NCBI RefSeq assembly: GCF_026314295.1
Contig: NZ_CP111108.1
Span: 1,612,001-1,676,000, forward strand
Direction of reading: 5' to 3'
Length of the DNA: 64,000 nucleotides
Source of the DNA: Caproicibacterium sp. BJN0003
GTDB lineage: Bacteria; Bacillota; Clostridia; Oscillospirales; Acutalibacteraceae
The translations under genes were made by a program, and so were the position numbers. The notes under the pieces were generated by a model that saw nothing but the letters and a program-made list of their open reading frames with translations, was not told the DNA's origin and made no database searches. Below are positions 27,029-37,968 of this stretch, piece by piece (position 1 is the first letter of the stretch; each line of letters begins with the position of its first letter).

Positions 27029-29617
27029 CTACAGGTCAAAGCCGAAATCATCGGCAAACGCTATGTCAATGCGGAACTCGACCTCTTCTGGCGCATCGGT
27101 ATCATTGGCAATGACAAGGCGATATAATTTAATTTTGTTGTATTGCATTTGCTTCAGCGTAAACCTCACGCGGAACACACGGTCGGAGGCGTTTGCGCTC
27201 GTCCTGTCAGCGATAACCGTCTGGAAGTCGCTGATGGGAATACCCTCGTCGTTGGTAAAATGCAGGGTGTAATTACATGGCTGAATCTTGTCGCCCACAG
27301 GCTGCTTTTGCAGGAAGTCGAGCGAAAACATCAGGTTAGAAACCTTGTGGCTTTCGGAAATGAGCGACAGCCCCGGATTCTGCACCTCGACATACTTCTT
27401 ATAGTCTGTCCGCATACCTTTATAGACGATGACAGGCACAACCATTTCCTGTAGACTGATGCCGCCGTGGACATAGTTCTCACCACCACCCTGAACCTTG
27501 ATACGGACGGTATCCTGCGGTGCATAGCCTTTCATGGAAGTTCCGCCAATCGTCCTCTCCGTCTTGACGGGCAGTAGGTAGTCGGCGGCCGTATCTGTAG
27601 CAGCAAGTGCGTAACGTCTGCCCAGTTCGTACACTTCGCCATCAAAGGTCTGACGGCTGATTTTTTGGCTCTCATCGAGTGCTTTATAAGTGTACAGGAA
27701 GCCATGGTCGGCGGTTATGAAAATATTAGTGCCTAAGCGATTAAGAATTAACTTTACAATACCGCTTAATTCATTAATGGCCGTTTGACATGCTTCAAAC
27801 ACCTTCATTTCAGTGGCGGGCTTGTCGCCGAGCGCATCTATTGTGTTGTGATAGATGTACACGACTTGCTTCCCGACTACAAGCGCACTTTGCTCTGATG
27901 GCTTCATTTGAAGCAAGTCGTGGTAGGTTACGGCTACGCTGTCGGGGTTGGCGACGTTTAGTATCGCACCACGCTGGGCGGTGCTGGCGGTCGGATTACC
28001 GTCCACGAATACTTCAATTTTATCGTTTGTTGATACCTCTTTGCCGGGCAGGAGCGCTGCCATTCCAAATTTCGTGATGCTTGGGAACACGGCTTGCATG
28101 GATTCAAGAGTCGCCTTACCCTTGGTATTGTGGTTGAGGGCTTCGGAGAGCTCGGCAGCGACCTCATAGCGCAAGGCATCAGAAATTACCACAAACACAC
28201 GGTTACTTTTGCTCATGTTCGGCGAAACATAACGGTTGTAGAATCTGCGCTGTTCATTTATCTCTGAAACATACCCGAGCGAATCCAAATCGCCCGCTAT
28301 GGCTTTAGTCCAAGTCAAGGTGAGTTGCTTCAAGAACCACTCTCGGTACAAGCCCTCCACCACATCGGAACACTTCTTCAAAGCGTCCTCCAAGAGGGTG
28401 TTCGGGGATTTTAGTGTATTACCAAAACTGAAATGGAAGTGCCTGTAATGGCTGTCCATCTCGTAAGCGTCGGTCGCGTAGAGTTTCCAGACCTTCGCAG
28501 GCTCGACGATATGAAAGCCGTCGATGTGCGCCAAGTAGAACTCCTGCATCTTGGCGATATAATAAAGGCTTTCGAGGTAGTCTTCGGTCAGAGCATACCA
28601 AGCGGCGGTACGGCGGTTCTCAACCGCACCGATGATATCATCCACCTTTATGACGTTCTCACTAATCTCGTTAAAGAAGCGTTTCAGTATACTTTCATTG
28701 ATAGCAAGGAAAACATCACTCTTTAAGAGGATGTTTATTTCCGTCTTGTCAAACCGGTCAGAAAGGCGTAAATCATGTTCAACATAGCGGCAAATCTCGA
28801 TTAAGCCGTCGCTGCCGTCTCCCCGCTGCCACTCGTGAACAAGTTGATAGCAGTACGCCTTACATGGGTCGGAAATGAATCGTTCCAAGCCACGCAGAGC
28901 GGAGGCAGGCACTGTCTGCGACAGAGCGGTGATTAGTATGTGTGCGGCCAGCTCACCGAGCGGTCTATCCTCCGCATTCATATAGCCTGTGTACTTTTGT
29001 ACAAGCTGCCAGAACGCTTCGATGTTGCCAAACTTGTCTATGTTAATCAGCGCATCGTTGCTTTCTTTCTCCAAGCCTGCCGATAGCACGGCGACGATAA
29101 CGTCCTGTGCTGAGCCACCGTTTATGCCACACAGAACCGCCATAATGTCGATGTGAAGTTGCAGCGGGGTCTGGTATGTACGCCCGATACGGCGTAGCTT
29201 CTCCTTGCGGTCTATTTTATTGAAGAATTTGGCGTACAGTTTCATTGTCTTTCGCATAGCGGATGACGGCTCGACGAGCAGTTCCTCCATTTGCATCGAC
29301 ACAAGGTCGGCTCGGAACTCCTCGCTATAAAGCCTGATGTCCAGCAGCCAGTCGTCGTGCTGATCTTTCTCATAGGATAGCGGGTCGTAAATAAGGTAAT
29401 CGCCCGTAAGATCGTCCGATGAGAGCAATTTCTTGACGGCGAAGTTGTTTGTGCCGGTAAGTTTGACAACGCTCACTCCGGACAAATCGAGTTCGTCAAT
29501 CTCATCCGAAAATTCGCCGTCTTCGTCGTGCCAGAAGACGATGCGGCGTTTATGAAATTCCGGTAGCGGCGCGTAAAACCGCTCCGCGAGCCTAAGTTTT
29601 ATCGTTTCTGACAGCAT
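27029..29617 (-). CDS. pglZ: BREX alkaline-phosphatase-superfamily protein PglZ
   Basis: An 862-residue protein of usual PglZ length. The metal-binding PglZ domain lies at about residues 470-740: VVISDALRYEVAAELSEAL carries the nucleophile-site aspartate region, and FITADHGFLYT the distal metal site. PglZ is essential for BREX in characterised systems and cooperates with PglX. The gene looks intact, nine bases after pglX and 18 bases before brxL. Confidence 0.93.
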   Translation of the reverse strand: MLSETIKLRLAERFYAPLPEFHKRRIVFWHDEDGEFSDEIDELDLSGVSVVKLTGTNNFAVKKLLSSDDLTGDYLIYDPLSYEKDQHDDWLLDIRLYSEEFRADLVSMQMEELLVEPSSAMRKTMKLYAKFFNKIDRKEKLRRIGRTYQTPLQLHIDIMAVLCGINGGSAQDVIVAVLSAGLEKESNDALINIDKFGNIEAFWQLVQKYTGYMNAEDRPLGELAAHILITALSQTVPASALRGLERFISDPCKAYCYQLVHEWQRGDGSDGLIEICRYVEHDLRLSDRFDKTEINILLKSDVFLAINESILKRFFNEISENVIKVDDIIGAVENRRTAAWYALTEDYLESLYYIAKMQEFYLAHIDGFHIVEPAKVWKLYATDAYEMDSHYRHFHFSFGNTLKSPNTLLEDALKKCSDVVEGLYREWFLKQLTLTWTKAIAGDLDSLGYVSEINEQRRFYNRYVSPNMSKSNRVFVVISDALRYEVAAELSEALNHNTKGKATLESMQAVFPSITKFGMAALLPGKEVSTNDKIEVFVDGNPTASTAQRGAILNVANPDSVAVTYHDLLQMKPSEQSALVVGKQVVYIYHNTIDALGDKPATEMKVFEACQTAINELSGIVKLILNRLGTNIFITADHGFLYTYKALDESQKISRQTFDGEVYELGRRYALAATDTAADYLLPVKTERTIGGTSMKGYAPQDTVRIKVQGGGENYVHGGISLQEMVVPVIVYKGMRTDYKKYVEVQNPGLSLISESHKVSNLMFSLDFLQKQPVGDKIQPCNYTLHFTNDEGIPISDFQTVIADRTSANASDRVFRVRFTLKQMQYNKIKLYRLVIANDTDAPEEVEFRIDIAFADDFGFDL

Positions 29618-29626
29618 AGTGTCCTC

Positions 29627-32600
29627 CTATATCTTCGCCAGAACGTCGGTGAGAATTTCGTAGTTCTTCTTAACACCGTCGTCGAGGTCAATCTCAATGT
29701 TTTGGTCGGCGAGGTGGTGTACCTTCTCTTCAAAAGCGGTGATTTCTTTCAGCTGCTCAGTCAGCTTGTCCTGCTGTTTTAAGAGCCGCGCCCGTTCTGC
29801 GCCTGTTGCTGTGTTCAGAGCAGTAGTGATGTGCGCCAGCTGTGTACGGTAACGCTCCTGCTGCTCGTGGACGTAATCCGTACGAAGTTTGGCGAGCAGA
29901 TCGCGTGAATAGCGGTGCAGGTACACAAGAGCCTTGAAGCCATTCTTTTTACCGCTGTCAAACAGCCAGTAAATCGGGCGCTTCTGATAAATCTTGCAAT
30001 GGTCTTTGTAAAAGTCATTCAAGAAATAATTACGAATGACCTCACGCGGCGTACCCTTGCCGCCGAGTGCGTCGGCGATGAACTTCAAATTTTCCTCCAA
30101 TGTTTCCGCACCGTAGACCACGCGCACGAAGTCCACAAACCGACCGCAGATGTCGTCGTCGAAATACTCGTCGTCGCAGATAGGGAGGATATTGTCCTTG
30201 TCGGGAATGAACGTCTTATATTTACCATTGTCCCAGCCGCCGCCCGCGTAGGCAAGACCTTCGATATCAAGTGAGTACCGTCCAAACATACAGCCAACAG
30301 CATAGCTGATGAAACTGCGAATATCCCGCCCCAGGTTGGCAGGTCGCACGGTCACGTCTTTGTCTTCAACCTCCGGCGTGAGTTCGTCTTGCAAGCCGTA
30401 GATGTCGATGAAGATGCGGTTGAGCTCTTCTTCGTTGGCTTTGAGCGTGTCAAAACGTTGCGCTGCCTCGCGCTCCCACTTGGCAAATGCTGCCGTAATG
30501 GTCCTCTCACCGCTAATCAACGGATGACGCTTGAAGTCCCACGAGGTTTCAAAGGAATCCCAGTCAGCACGAGCGAGAGAAACATTTTCTTGAACTGTCA
30601 CAGATACTGCTTGAATGCTTCGCTCATCACCTATAAAAGGTATGTTCAGCAAATCAGTTACGACAAGGTTGACTGTTGGGTTTAGAACCGCCGTTAACAC
30701 TCTAACAATCTTTGTGTTTAAAAGCCCAAGAATATACCACTTGTATTTCTCGCTGTTACAAAACATTGATGGACCGGCAGCGTTGAATATAAAGCCTGCT
30801 GGTATATAACGAAAGTTGGCAGACGAGGTTATCTGAGGCCAAGTAATACTTTCTCTGAAGTAGTAATCCATACTTGTGATAGTCCGAGTGACACTCTTGT
30901 AAAGGCTCTTTGCATAAGCCTTTATTTCAAAACCATCATTTTCCCAGTTGATGACATACCAGTTATCTCCGAACCATCTCTGCGTACCGCCTTTATTAAG
31001 TGGAATCCACTTCTTCCGAGATAGTTTGGCTTCATTTATTGAGCGAATGGAAGAATCAATGCTTGAAACTGAAACCTCCGTCCAGAATCTGAAAAATCTC
31101 TTGTCATCAGAAGATTTTAGCCCTTGCTTGGTGTCTACAATTTCACGTAATAGTTTTTCCTGAGCATATATTTCAACAATTCTGTTACTAACCCAATACG
31201 CTACTGGGTAGCCGGGTATTTTTTCAAAGTTCTCAATTTTAGCCAAGTAACGGTCATTGCCCGACAAAAAAGCTTTTTCTTTCGCGTCTTGGTTACCATA
31301 ATCCACTAAACGCACATAAGTAGCATCATAGTTAGAGGTTTTACGCTTTGAAAGCACAAATGCAGTAGTCTGCACAACTTCGCCGCCGATTTCTTCAAAC
31401 GCTCGTGGACCCAAATGAGCCATGTTTACAATGTCACGGTGTATCAGTTTGCCGCGCAGTCTATCGTAGCTTGAAAGAAACATCCACGCGTGTTGCGTAA
31501 TCATTGTCTGATAACCCGATGGTTTCATCAATTCTCCACATCTTTCGATGAACACGGCGAATAGGTCGTACTTACTGTCGGGATAGTTCAATTTTACAAA
31601 GTCCGACAGTTTCGCACCCATACCCGAACCGCCCATATACGGCGGATTGGTGACAACCACATCATACTTCTGAGCCAAGAGCCGCTTAAAGTTCCAAGCG
31701 TGCAGCTGCAAGTCGTAGGCGGTGTCTTCAATACTTAACTGCCCGGATTTCTCGACGGGCTTCGGTTGGAGCGTTTCCACTTTCACAAGCGAGCCGTATT
31801 CTTCACCGTCGGGGAATCCGGCGGGGTAATAAACCTGCGGCTTTATGTCCTCAGTGAAAATGCGGCGGTTGTACTGACGAGCTTTCATCATTAACGAAAA
31901 ATAGGCAAGCTGATACGCCCTACGGTCGATGTCTAGACCGTAAATATTTTTCTCAAGTATTAATTTTGCGGCATCGCGTGGATTGTAGCCCTCGCTCTCG
32001 TATATCTGCATCAGCACATCAAAAGCGTAAACTAATATGTGGCCGCTGCCCATGCAGGGGTCGATTAGAAGAATATCCTCAGGTGACTTCACAGGCGACT
32101 GCGAACGCATGACACGCAGACACTCCGCTACTTCCGGTGTTTGCGCGGCTTCGTCGAGATAATACTTCCAGTTCGCTTTCATTGCGTCGTTCGGATGCGA
32201 TTCAAGCCACAGCCGTCCGAGAGAGTTCTCCACCATATACCGCACAATCCAGTCCGGTGTAAAAAGCTGTGTCGCGGCGGGGATTTTCTCCTTGGTAATT
32301 TTCAAGTTCTTTTTAAGGCCGTTAAACACAACTTGCTTTGGCTCGGTGTTGTAATACTGGTACATCCAGCCGATAATCTGCACAGCATCTCGGAAGTCTT
32401 CTTCGGGTATATCCGTCACAAGCCTCCCAAGAACACTGTCCGGTTTCAGAATGTTATTTGGCAATAGCATTTCGGTGTAGCTGCCGAGTTTCTCGAACAT
32501 CTCCGGCAATGCCTCGTTTAATGCGTTGCACTGCGTCAGAAGGAGATAGCGGTAGAGTTCCTCCGTCTGGTTGGCGTTCAGCAGTTCGGACACTTTCGAC

Positions 32601-32986
32601 TTGTCCAAACCTTCCAGTTCGAGGTGCAGGACGTCTTTGAGAATTTCGGGATTGAAACTGCCACTAGTGTCCGAAAACACACGGACATGAGTAGGCAGAT
32701 AATCGTTGGCTTCCATATAGCGAAGGGCGACAAAGCGGTTGAACCAAGTGTACGCCACTTCCTCAACTGCTTGTTGATAGCCGTGTTTCTGTATCTCGTG
32801 GACAAAGGCTGTGCGCTGCCGCTTCTCGTCTGTGGATAGAACACGTCCAGCAATAACTGTGGCGTTCTCATCGCCGTAGCCCTTATCGTTAATGCCATAT
32901 TGATAGGCACGTTGATCGATCTGCTCGATCAACTCATTCCGCGCCCAGACTGCATATTTTTGAATGGCGTTCTTGTTCATATTCAC
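29627..32986 (-). CDS. pglX: BREX adenine-specific DNA methyltransferase PglX
   Basis: A 1119-residue N6-adenine methyltransferase that marks host DNA at a non-palindromic site so BREX spares it. SAM-binding motif DPCMGSGHILVYAFD lies near residue 310 and catalytic NPPYMGG near residue 450; a large C-terminal target-recognition region follows, and the last 80 residues form a coiled coil. The BREX_1_MTase architecture is complete. GAGGGTG precedes the ATG at 32986. Upstream brxC is truncated, so the methyltransferase may be expressed weakly if at all. Confidence 0.94.
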   Translation of the reverse strand: MNMNKNAIQKYAVWARNELIEQIDQRAYQYGINDKGYGDENATVIAGRVLSTDEKRQRTAFVHEIQKHGYQQAVEEVAYTWFNRFVALRYMEANDYLPTHVRVFSDTSGSFNPEILKDVLHLELEGLDKSKVSELLNANQTEELYRYLLLTQCNALNEALPEMFEKLGSYTEMLLPNNILKPDSVLGRLVTDIPEEDFRDAVQIIGWMYQYYNTEPKQVVFNGLKKNLKITKEKIPAATQLFTPDWIVRYMVENSLGRLWLESHPNDAMKANWKYYLDEAAQTPEVAECLRVMRSQSPVKSPEDILLIDPCMGSGHILVYAFDVLMQIYESEGYNPRDAAKLILEKNIYGLDIDRRAYQLAYFSLMMKARQYNRRIFTEDIKPQVYYPAGFPDGEEYGSLVKVETLQPKPVEKSGQLSIEDTAYDLQLHAWNFKRLLAQKYDVVVTNPPYMGGSGMGAKLSDFVKLNYPDSKYDLFAVFIERCGELMKPSGYQTMITQHAWMFLSSYDRLRGKLIHRDIVNMAHLGPRAFEEIGGEVVQTTAFVLSKRKTSNYDATYVRLVDYGNQDAKEKAFLSGNDRYLAKIENFEKIPGYPVAYWVSNRIVEIYAQEKLLREIVDTKQGLKSSDDKRFFRFWTEVSVSSIDSSIRSINEAKLSRKKWIPLNKGGTQRWFGDNWYVINWENDGFEIKAYAKSLYKSVTRTITSMDYYFRESITWPQITSSANFRYIPAGFIFNAAGPSMFCNSEKYKWYILGLLNTKIVRVLTAVLNPTVNLVVTDLLNIPFIGDERSIQAVSVTVQENVSLARADWDSFETSWDFKRHPLISGERTITAAFAKWEREAAQRFDTLKANEEELNRIFIDIYGLQDELTPEVEDKDVTVRPANLGRDIRSFISYAVGCMFGRYSLDIEGLAYAGGGWDNGKYKTFIPDKDNILPICDDEYFDDDICGRFVDFVRVVYGAETLEENLKFIADALGGKGTPREVIRNYFLNDFYKDHCKIYQKRPIYWLFDSGKKNGFKALVYLHRYSRDLLAKLRTDYVHEQQERYRTQLAHITTALNTATGAERARLLKQQDKLTEQLKEITAFEEKVHHLADQNIEIDLDDGVKKNYEILTDVLAKI

Positions 32987-32994
32987 ACCCTCGC

Positions 32995-35358
32995 TTAATT
33001 TATCTGAATTCCATCGTTTGCTTCCAATGTGTCGTACAGCTTCTTGCGTATACCTTCAAGATAGGCGTCCACGTCGTCTTTTGAAGTTAGCCGTTTAACA
33101 GGGAACACGTCGTAGCGGCGAACTTGTACGATTTTTTGCGGCTTCGGCTTTTCAGCCCCCGCTTCGTGGGGCGCTGGGTCTTCATGAAGCATGGACTCCA
33201 CCCGTTTGCAAACTTGGTCTTTATAGTTCTGTAATTGCGTTATCATTGCGTCAAGCACGGTAAGGCTTGTGGCATCGGTGACTTTCTGCTTGTACTCGGT
33301 GAAGCGGTCGTCCGACTTCTTTACTTCGTCGTTTGCTTTGCTTCCAACACCTGCAAGTGTGTGGACATCACCCATACATAAGGTGATAATACCGCGAACT
33401 TCCTCTTTCTTTTGCTCTAAAAGAACGCCATAGGCAATCTTTATCCCCTGCATAAGATCGGAGAGATCTTTGATTCTTCCATAAGGCTTCGGCATACCGA
33501 GGATAGCAGAAATCTCATTAATTTTACCGTTGGTGTCAGAGTCGGTAACGAAGTAGTCCCGCTCGTTTTGCAGATCGCTTTGAAGTTTTCGTGCTGCGTC
33601 AAAGATAGTCCGTTGGGACTTAAAGAAGGCTTCGATTTCTTCCATATCTTCCGTGCTATCAAGCAGATCATCCTGCTTGGCAAGCAGACGTTTTAAGAGA
33701 GCTACGTTGTCGTTCTTCTGCGAGAGAATGTCACGCATCAAATCGCGGGCACTTATAACCACTTCCTTTTGCGGGTAGCGGTCACGGCTGTATTCTGCTG
33801 TGAGCAGGTTTTCATAACTTTGTAGTCTTGCGGTCAACGTGTCCTTGACAAAGGTCAGCAAACCGTCCTCGTCCTCGGCGATGCTCATCTGTCCGAGCCA
33901 GTCGCGTAGAAATTTGACTGTTTTCCGCATATCGTCCTCGGACGGAGCGATTCGACGGCTTACGCTTGCCTTGTCAATCTCGGACTTCACGCGCAAATAG
34001 CGGACGAGATTCTTGTCGTCCTTACCCACGACCGCTCCACCATAGCGGATTTCAATCTTTTGTGACACGATAAGCCGTGCCACAAGAGCGGCAATGTCAA
34101 TCTCTCGCCAACCGTAAGGTATCGCCTGGTAGCGCCTCTGCACATCGCCCATAGACACGGGGACGTGGCTCATGTGGCGTTCCTCAAGCCACTGACTGAC
34201 TTCGTTCAGAGCAAACTCATTGTTGCTGCCCATCCCAGCAAAACCGCTCTGCTGCGGTTCGCCGTTGAGAATAGTAAGAATGTCGGCATCACTCTCATAG
34301 AACGTGTTCACAAGGTTTAGTTTGGAGTAGACGCTCTCGATGAGTTGCTTCAAGGCTTCATCCAGCTTGCCCTTGGCTTCGCCGTATTTGATTTCTATCT
34401 TCTCGCCGCAGATGAAGAATGCACCGCCCACGATAGCCTTGTCAATCTGAGCCTTCGCACTCTCTTCCAGAGTGCGAGCTTGTGCCTGACGCTTGCGGAT
34501 AATGTCCTGAATGCTCTCCGGCAATTGGGACACGTTCTTCTGCTTGATGTATTTGCGAATCTTAGCGGCGGTTTCGAGTTCCTCAAAATACTGAACTTCG
34601 CTCGACAGCAGTACAATAGCTTCGTTGTTGACCTGCGAATCCATAATCAGACGTGCTTCGGGTACGTTGTAATAGTCACTCGCCACAGTCACAAAACGTA
34701 AGCGAACCCCACCCGTAGCCGCGCCGACGATGGTTTCGTCGATGTACTGGTCGTAGGAGAAGTCATATTTGTTGTATTTGTATTTCTTTGACGGGTAAAT
34801 CTCGCTGAAAATCGTCTGCCCGATGCTCTGGACGATAGTCCCGCTGTCCACGGAAGTATTGCGGATATCAATGGCAATATCCTGCTCCTCATCGGTCAGG
34901 AACGAGTAGTTGTCGCCGTTTCGTGCGACGTAGTTCTGGCGTTCCAAACGCTCAAGACTCTCAGCGATTTCACGGCGCAGGGTTATCTTGTCCGTGCGGA
35001 TGTCGTCCACCATCAGGATAGCGATGTTGTCGATGTTCGCCTTAATATCGTCGATGTAGCGAACAAGATAGAGTAATTTCAGAACGCTCACGTCACGCTG
35101 TTCCAAACCGTCGTGCTTGTCGGCAGCGGTCTGGCAGCGGTCGATTACGCGGCGTATTGGGCTTTCAAGGAAGGTATGCACCGTGTCGTAAAACTGCGAG
35201 AAAGGCACAAGGGCATTCTCATCTTTGCCCTGTACCTTCTGTGCCGCCTCTTGGAAGCCGGAGAGCATCGAACGCTCACCGCCTGATAGGTGTTTACCGG
35301 AATTGCCGTGCTTACGGATTTCGGCTAGTACCTTCTGAATTATCACCGGTCCCGACAT
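32995..35358 (-). pseudogene. brxC: BREX ATPase BrxC, 5'-truncated
   Basis: The frame encodes 787 residues matching roughly the C-terminal two-thirds of BrxC, which is normally about 1200 residues. Family sequence starts at about QKVLAEIRKHGNSGKHLSGG (35335). The N-terminal ATPase with Walker A, and brxB and brxA that normally precede it, are missing. The first seven codons (from ATG 35358) are antisense to the phage DUF2815 gene and are not BrxC. No ribosome site belongs to that ATG. The product, if made, could not hydrolyse ATP, so BREX interference is probably lost. Confidence 0.88.
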
Positions 35359-35875
35359 CCGATGGAGCTATGCAAACGTCTGGGAGGCCAAGAGTATAAA
35401 CGGCGGTACGCCAAAGTTTTCTGTCAGCCTTATCGTTCCCAAGTCTGACACCAAGACCGTCGCCAAAATCAAGGGCGCTATTGAAGCAGCCTACCACGAC
35501 GGCGAGTCCAAGCTGAAAGGCAACGGCAAGTCTGTGCCTCCGCTGGCAGCACTCATAATTCCTCTCAGGGACGGAGATTCTGAGCGTCCTGACGATCCCG
35601 CTTATGCCAATGCTTACTTCATCAACGCCAACTCTGCCACCGCTCCCGGTATTGTCGATGCTGACCGCAATCCTATTCTGACCCGTTCCGAGGTTTACTC
35701 CGGCGTGTACGGCAGGGCAAGCATCAGCTTCTATGCCTTTAATAGCAATGGAAACAAGGGTATCGCATGTGGCTTGAACAACTTGCAGAAGGTACGAGAC
35801 GGCGAGCCTCTCGGTGGCAAAGTCAGTGCTGAGTCCGATTTCGCAACAGACGATGACGAGGACTTCCTTTCCTAA
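35339..35875 (+). pseudogene. Phage DUF2815 protein, start missing
   Basis: A single-stranded-DNA-binding-like phage protein that accompanies the replication genes of many Firmicute siphophages. Reading from 35339, IITGPDIRWSYANVWEAKSI continues in frame to the normal acidic end EDFLS (about 178 residues), so nearly the whole protein is present. A TGA at 35336-35338 closes the frame, and the expected first few residues and ribosome site are replaced by brxC sequence. An internal GTG at 35534 is not a credible start. This is the first gene on the phage side of the junction. Confidence 0.85.
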
Positions 35876-35946
35876 TACATCTAGTCCCATGGGTGGTGGG
35901 CTTCGTGCCTACCACCCTATATGGGTTTCTGAAAGGACGGTTGCCT

Positions 35947-37887
35947 ATGAAAACACTCAGTATAGATATTGAAACCTATAGCAGCGTCAATCTCGCAAAA
36001 TCAGGTGTTTACCACTATGTCGAGTCACCGGACTTTGAGATTCTTCTGTTCGGTTATTCTGTAGATGGTGGTTCTGTTCAGGTCGTTGACCTTGCCTGCG
36101 GCGAGAAAATACCGCCAGAAGTGATAGACACGCTCATGGATGAAACGGTGACTAAATGGGCCTTTAACGCCAACTTCGAACGGGTCTGCCTGTCTCGCTT
36201 TCTTGGACTGCCAACCGGCGAGTATCTCGACCCTGTTTCATGGAAGTGCTCGATGGTATGGGCTGCGACAATGGGACTGCCGCTTTCACTGGAAGGCGTC
36301 GGATCGGTGCTTAAGCTGGATAAGCAGAAGCTCACCGAGGGCAAAGACCTCATTAAATACTTCTGCCAGCCTTGTGCTCCGACGAAATCCAACTGCCAGC
36401 GCTCCCGAAATTACCCGTACCACGCGCCGGACAAGTGGTCGGCGTTCAAAAAATATAACGCCCGCGATGTTGAAACGGAGATGTCTATTCAAGAAAAGCT
36501 TGCCATGTTTGCGGTGTCGGATAGCGTCTGGGATGAATATCGCCTTGACCAAGAGATAAACGACCGAGGTGTGGCTCTTGATATGACACTGGTGCAGGGG
36601 GCCGTTGCTATGGACGGTCGCTCCCGTTCTGATCTCACCACTGCCATGAAATCGCTGACCGAGCTAGATAACCCAAATTCGGTTCAGCAAATGAAGCAGT
36701 GGCTTGCTGACAACGGCATGGAAACCGATACGCTCGGTAAAAAAGCTGTTGTCGAGTTACTCAAAACTGCACCTCCGGATCTTGCTAATGTTCTATCCCT
36801 ACGGCAGCAACTTGCCAAGTCATCGGTACGAAAGTATCAGGCAATGCAAAACGCAGTCTGCTCCGATAGTCGCGCCCGTGGGATGTTTCAGTTTTATGGA
36901 GCCAATCGCACAGGACGCTGGGCAGGCAGGCTTATACAGATGCAAAACCTGCCACAGAACCATTTGGAGGATTTAGCTGAAGCTCGCGCCCTTGTTCGCT
37001 GCGGCGACTTTGATGCGTTGGAAATGCTCTACGAAGATGTGCCGGACACGCTGTCGCAGCTCATTCGCACAGCATTTGTTCCAAGAACCGATGCGAAGTT
37101 CATCGTTTCCGACTTCAGCGCCATCGAAGCCCGAGTGATCGCATGGCTCGCCGGTGAACAGTGGCGGCAGGACGTGTTTGCCAAAGGCGGCGACATCTAC
37201 TGCGCCTCAGCCAGTCAGATGTTCAAGGTGCCGGTTGAGAAGCATGGTGTCAATGGCCATCTGCGCCAGAAAGGCAAAATCGCCGAACTTGCCCTCGGTT
37301 ATGGTGGCTCAGTTGGTGCGCTCAAGGCAATGGGTGCTCTTGAAATGGGGCTTGCTGAAGATGAGCTCCCTCCGCTCGTTGATGCATGGCGGCAGTCCAA
37401 TCCGCGCATCGTGAAATTCTGGTGGGACGTTGACCGCGCCGCGATGGAGGCAGTTCGTCACAAGCATACCAATGAAACCCACGGCATCGTTTTTACCTGC
37501 CGGAGCGGGATGCTGTTCATCACACTTCCGTCTGGTAGGCAGCTTGCCTATGTAAAGCCGCACATCGGCGAGAACAAGTTCGGCGGCAGTTGCATTACTT
37601 ACGAAGGCATCGGCGGAACAAAAAAATGGGAGCGGCTGGATTCTTATGGGCCGAAGTTCGTGGAAAACATCGTTCAGGCTACAGCTCGTGACATTCTCTG
37701 CTACGCCATGCAGACGCTCCGGTGCTGCTCGATTGTCATGCATATCCACGACGAAGTAGTAATCGAAGCCGATACGCACATGTCGCTGGATGCTGTCTGC
37801 CAGCAGATGGGTCGGACGCCGCCATGGGCAAAAGGACTGCTACTCCGTGCCGATGGATACGAGACAGCTTTTTACAAAAAAGATTAA
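35947..37887 (+). CDS. Phage DNA polymerase, family A
   Basis: A 646-residue replicative polymerase. The N-terminus has a DnaQ-like 3'-5' exonuclease (DIETYSSVNL at about residue 6, WAFNANFERVCLSRFL near 75). The polymerase palm and fingers follow, with FIVSDFSAIEARVIAWLAGE (motif A), the helix LRQKGKIAELALGYGGSVGA (motif B), and HIHDEVVIE (motif C). The frame is open upstream, but the ATG at 35947 follows AAAGGA and begins the exonuclease domain. It stands in the early replication block of the phage. Confidence 0.93.
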   Translation: MKTLSIDIETYSSVNLAKSGVYHYVESPDFEILLFGYSVDGGSVQVVDLACGEKIPPEVIDTLMDETVTKWAFNANFERVCLSRFLGLPTGEYLDPVSWKCSMVWAATMGLPLSLEGVGSVLKLDKQKLTEGKDLIKYFCQPCAPTKSNCQRSRNYPYHAPDKWSAFKKYNARDVETEMSIQEKLAMFAVSDSVWDEYRLDQEINDRGVALDMTLVQGAVAMDGRSRSDLTTAMKSLTELDNPNSVQQMKQWLADNGMETDTLGKKAVVELLKTAPPDLANVLSLRQQLAKSSVRKYQAMQNAVCSDSRARGMFQFYGANRTGRWAGRLIQMQNLPQNHLEDLAEARALVRCGDFDALEMLYEDVPDTLSQLIRTAFVPRTDAKFIVSDFSAIEARVIAWLAGEQWRQDVFAKGGDIYCASASQMFKVPVEKHGVNGHLRQKGKIAELALGYGGSVGALKAMGALEMGLAEDELPPLVDAWRQSNPRIVKFWWDVDRAAMEAVRHKHTNETHGIVFTCRSGMLFITLPSGRQLAYVKPHIGENKFGGSCITYEGIGGTKKWERLDSYGPKFVENIVQATARDILCYAMQTLRCCSIVMHIHDEVVIEADTHMSLDAVCQQMGRTPPWAKGLLLRADGYETAFYKKD

Positions 37888-37968
37888 AAGGGTTCGTCCA
37901 AAGTGGGCTTTTTGTTCCAGTGAGATTTAGAGGTGGGCAAAAAGTCCGCCGTGAAAGGAGTGTTCCTA

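Noticed and set aside
35325-35345. Phage attachment site at the BREX junction
   Set aside because: No repeat, tRNA or integrase is nearby and the phage gene itself is cut, so site-specific integration does not explain the junction.
35312-35890. Minus-strand ORF of 192 codons opposite DUF2815
   Set aside because: Mirror frame of the DUF2815 gene crossing the BREX junction; no start signal and no recognisable domain.
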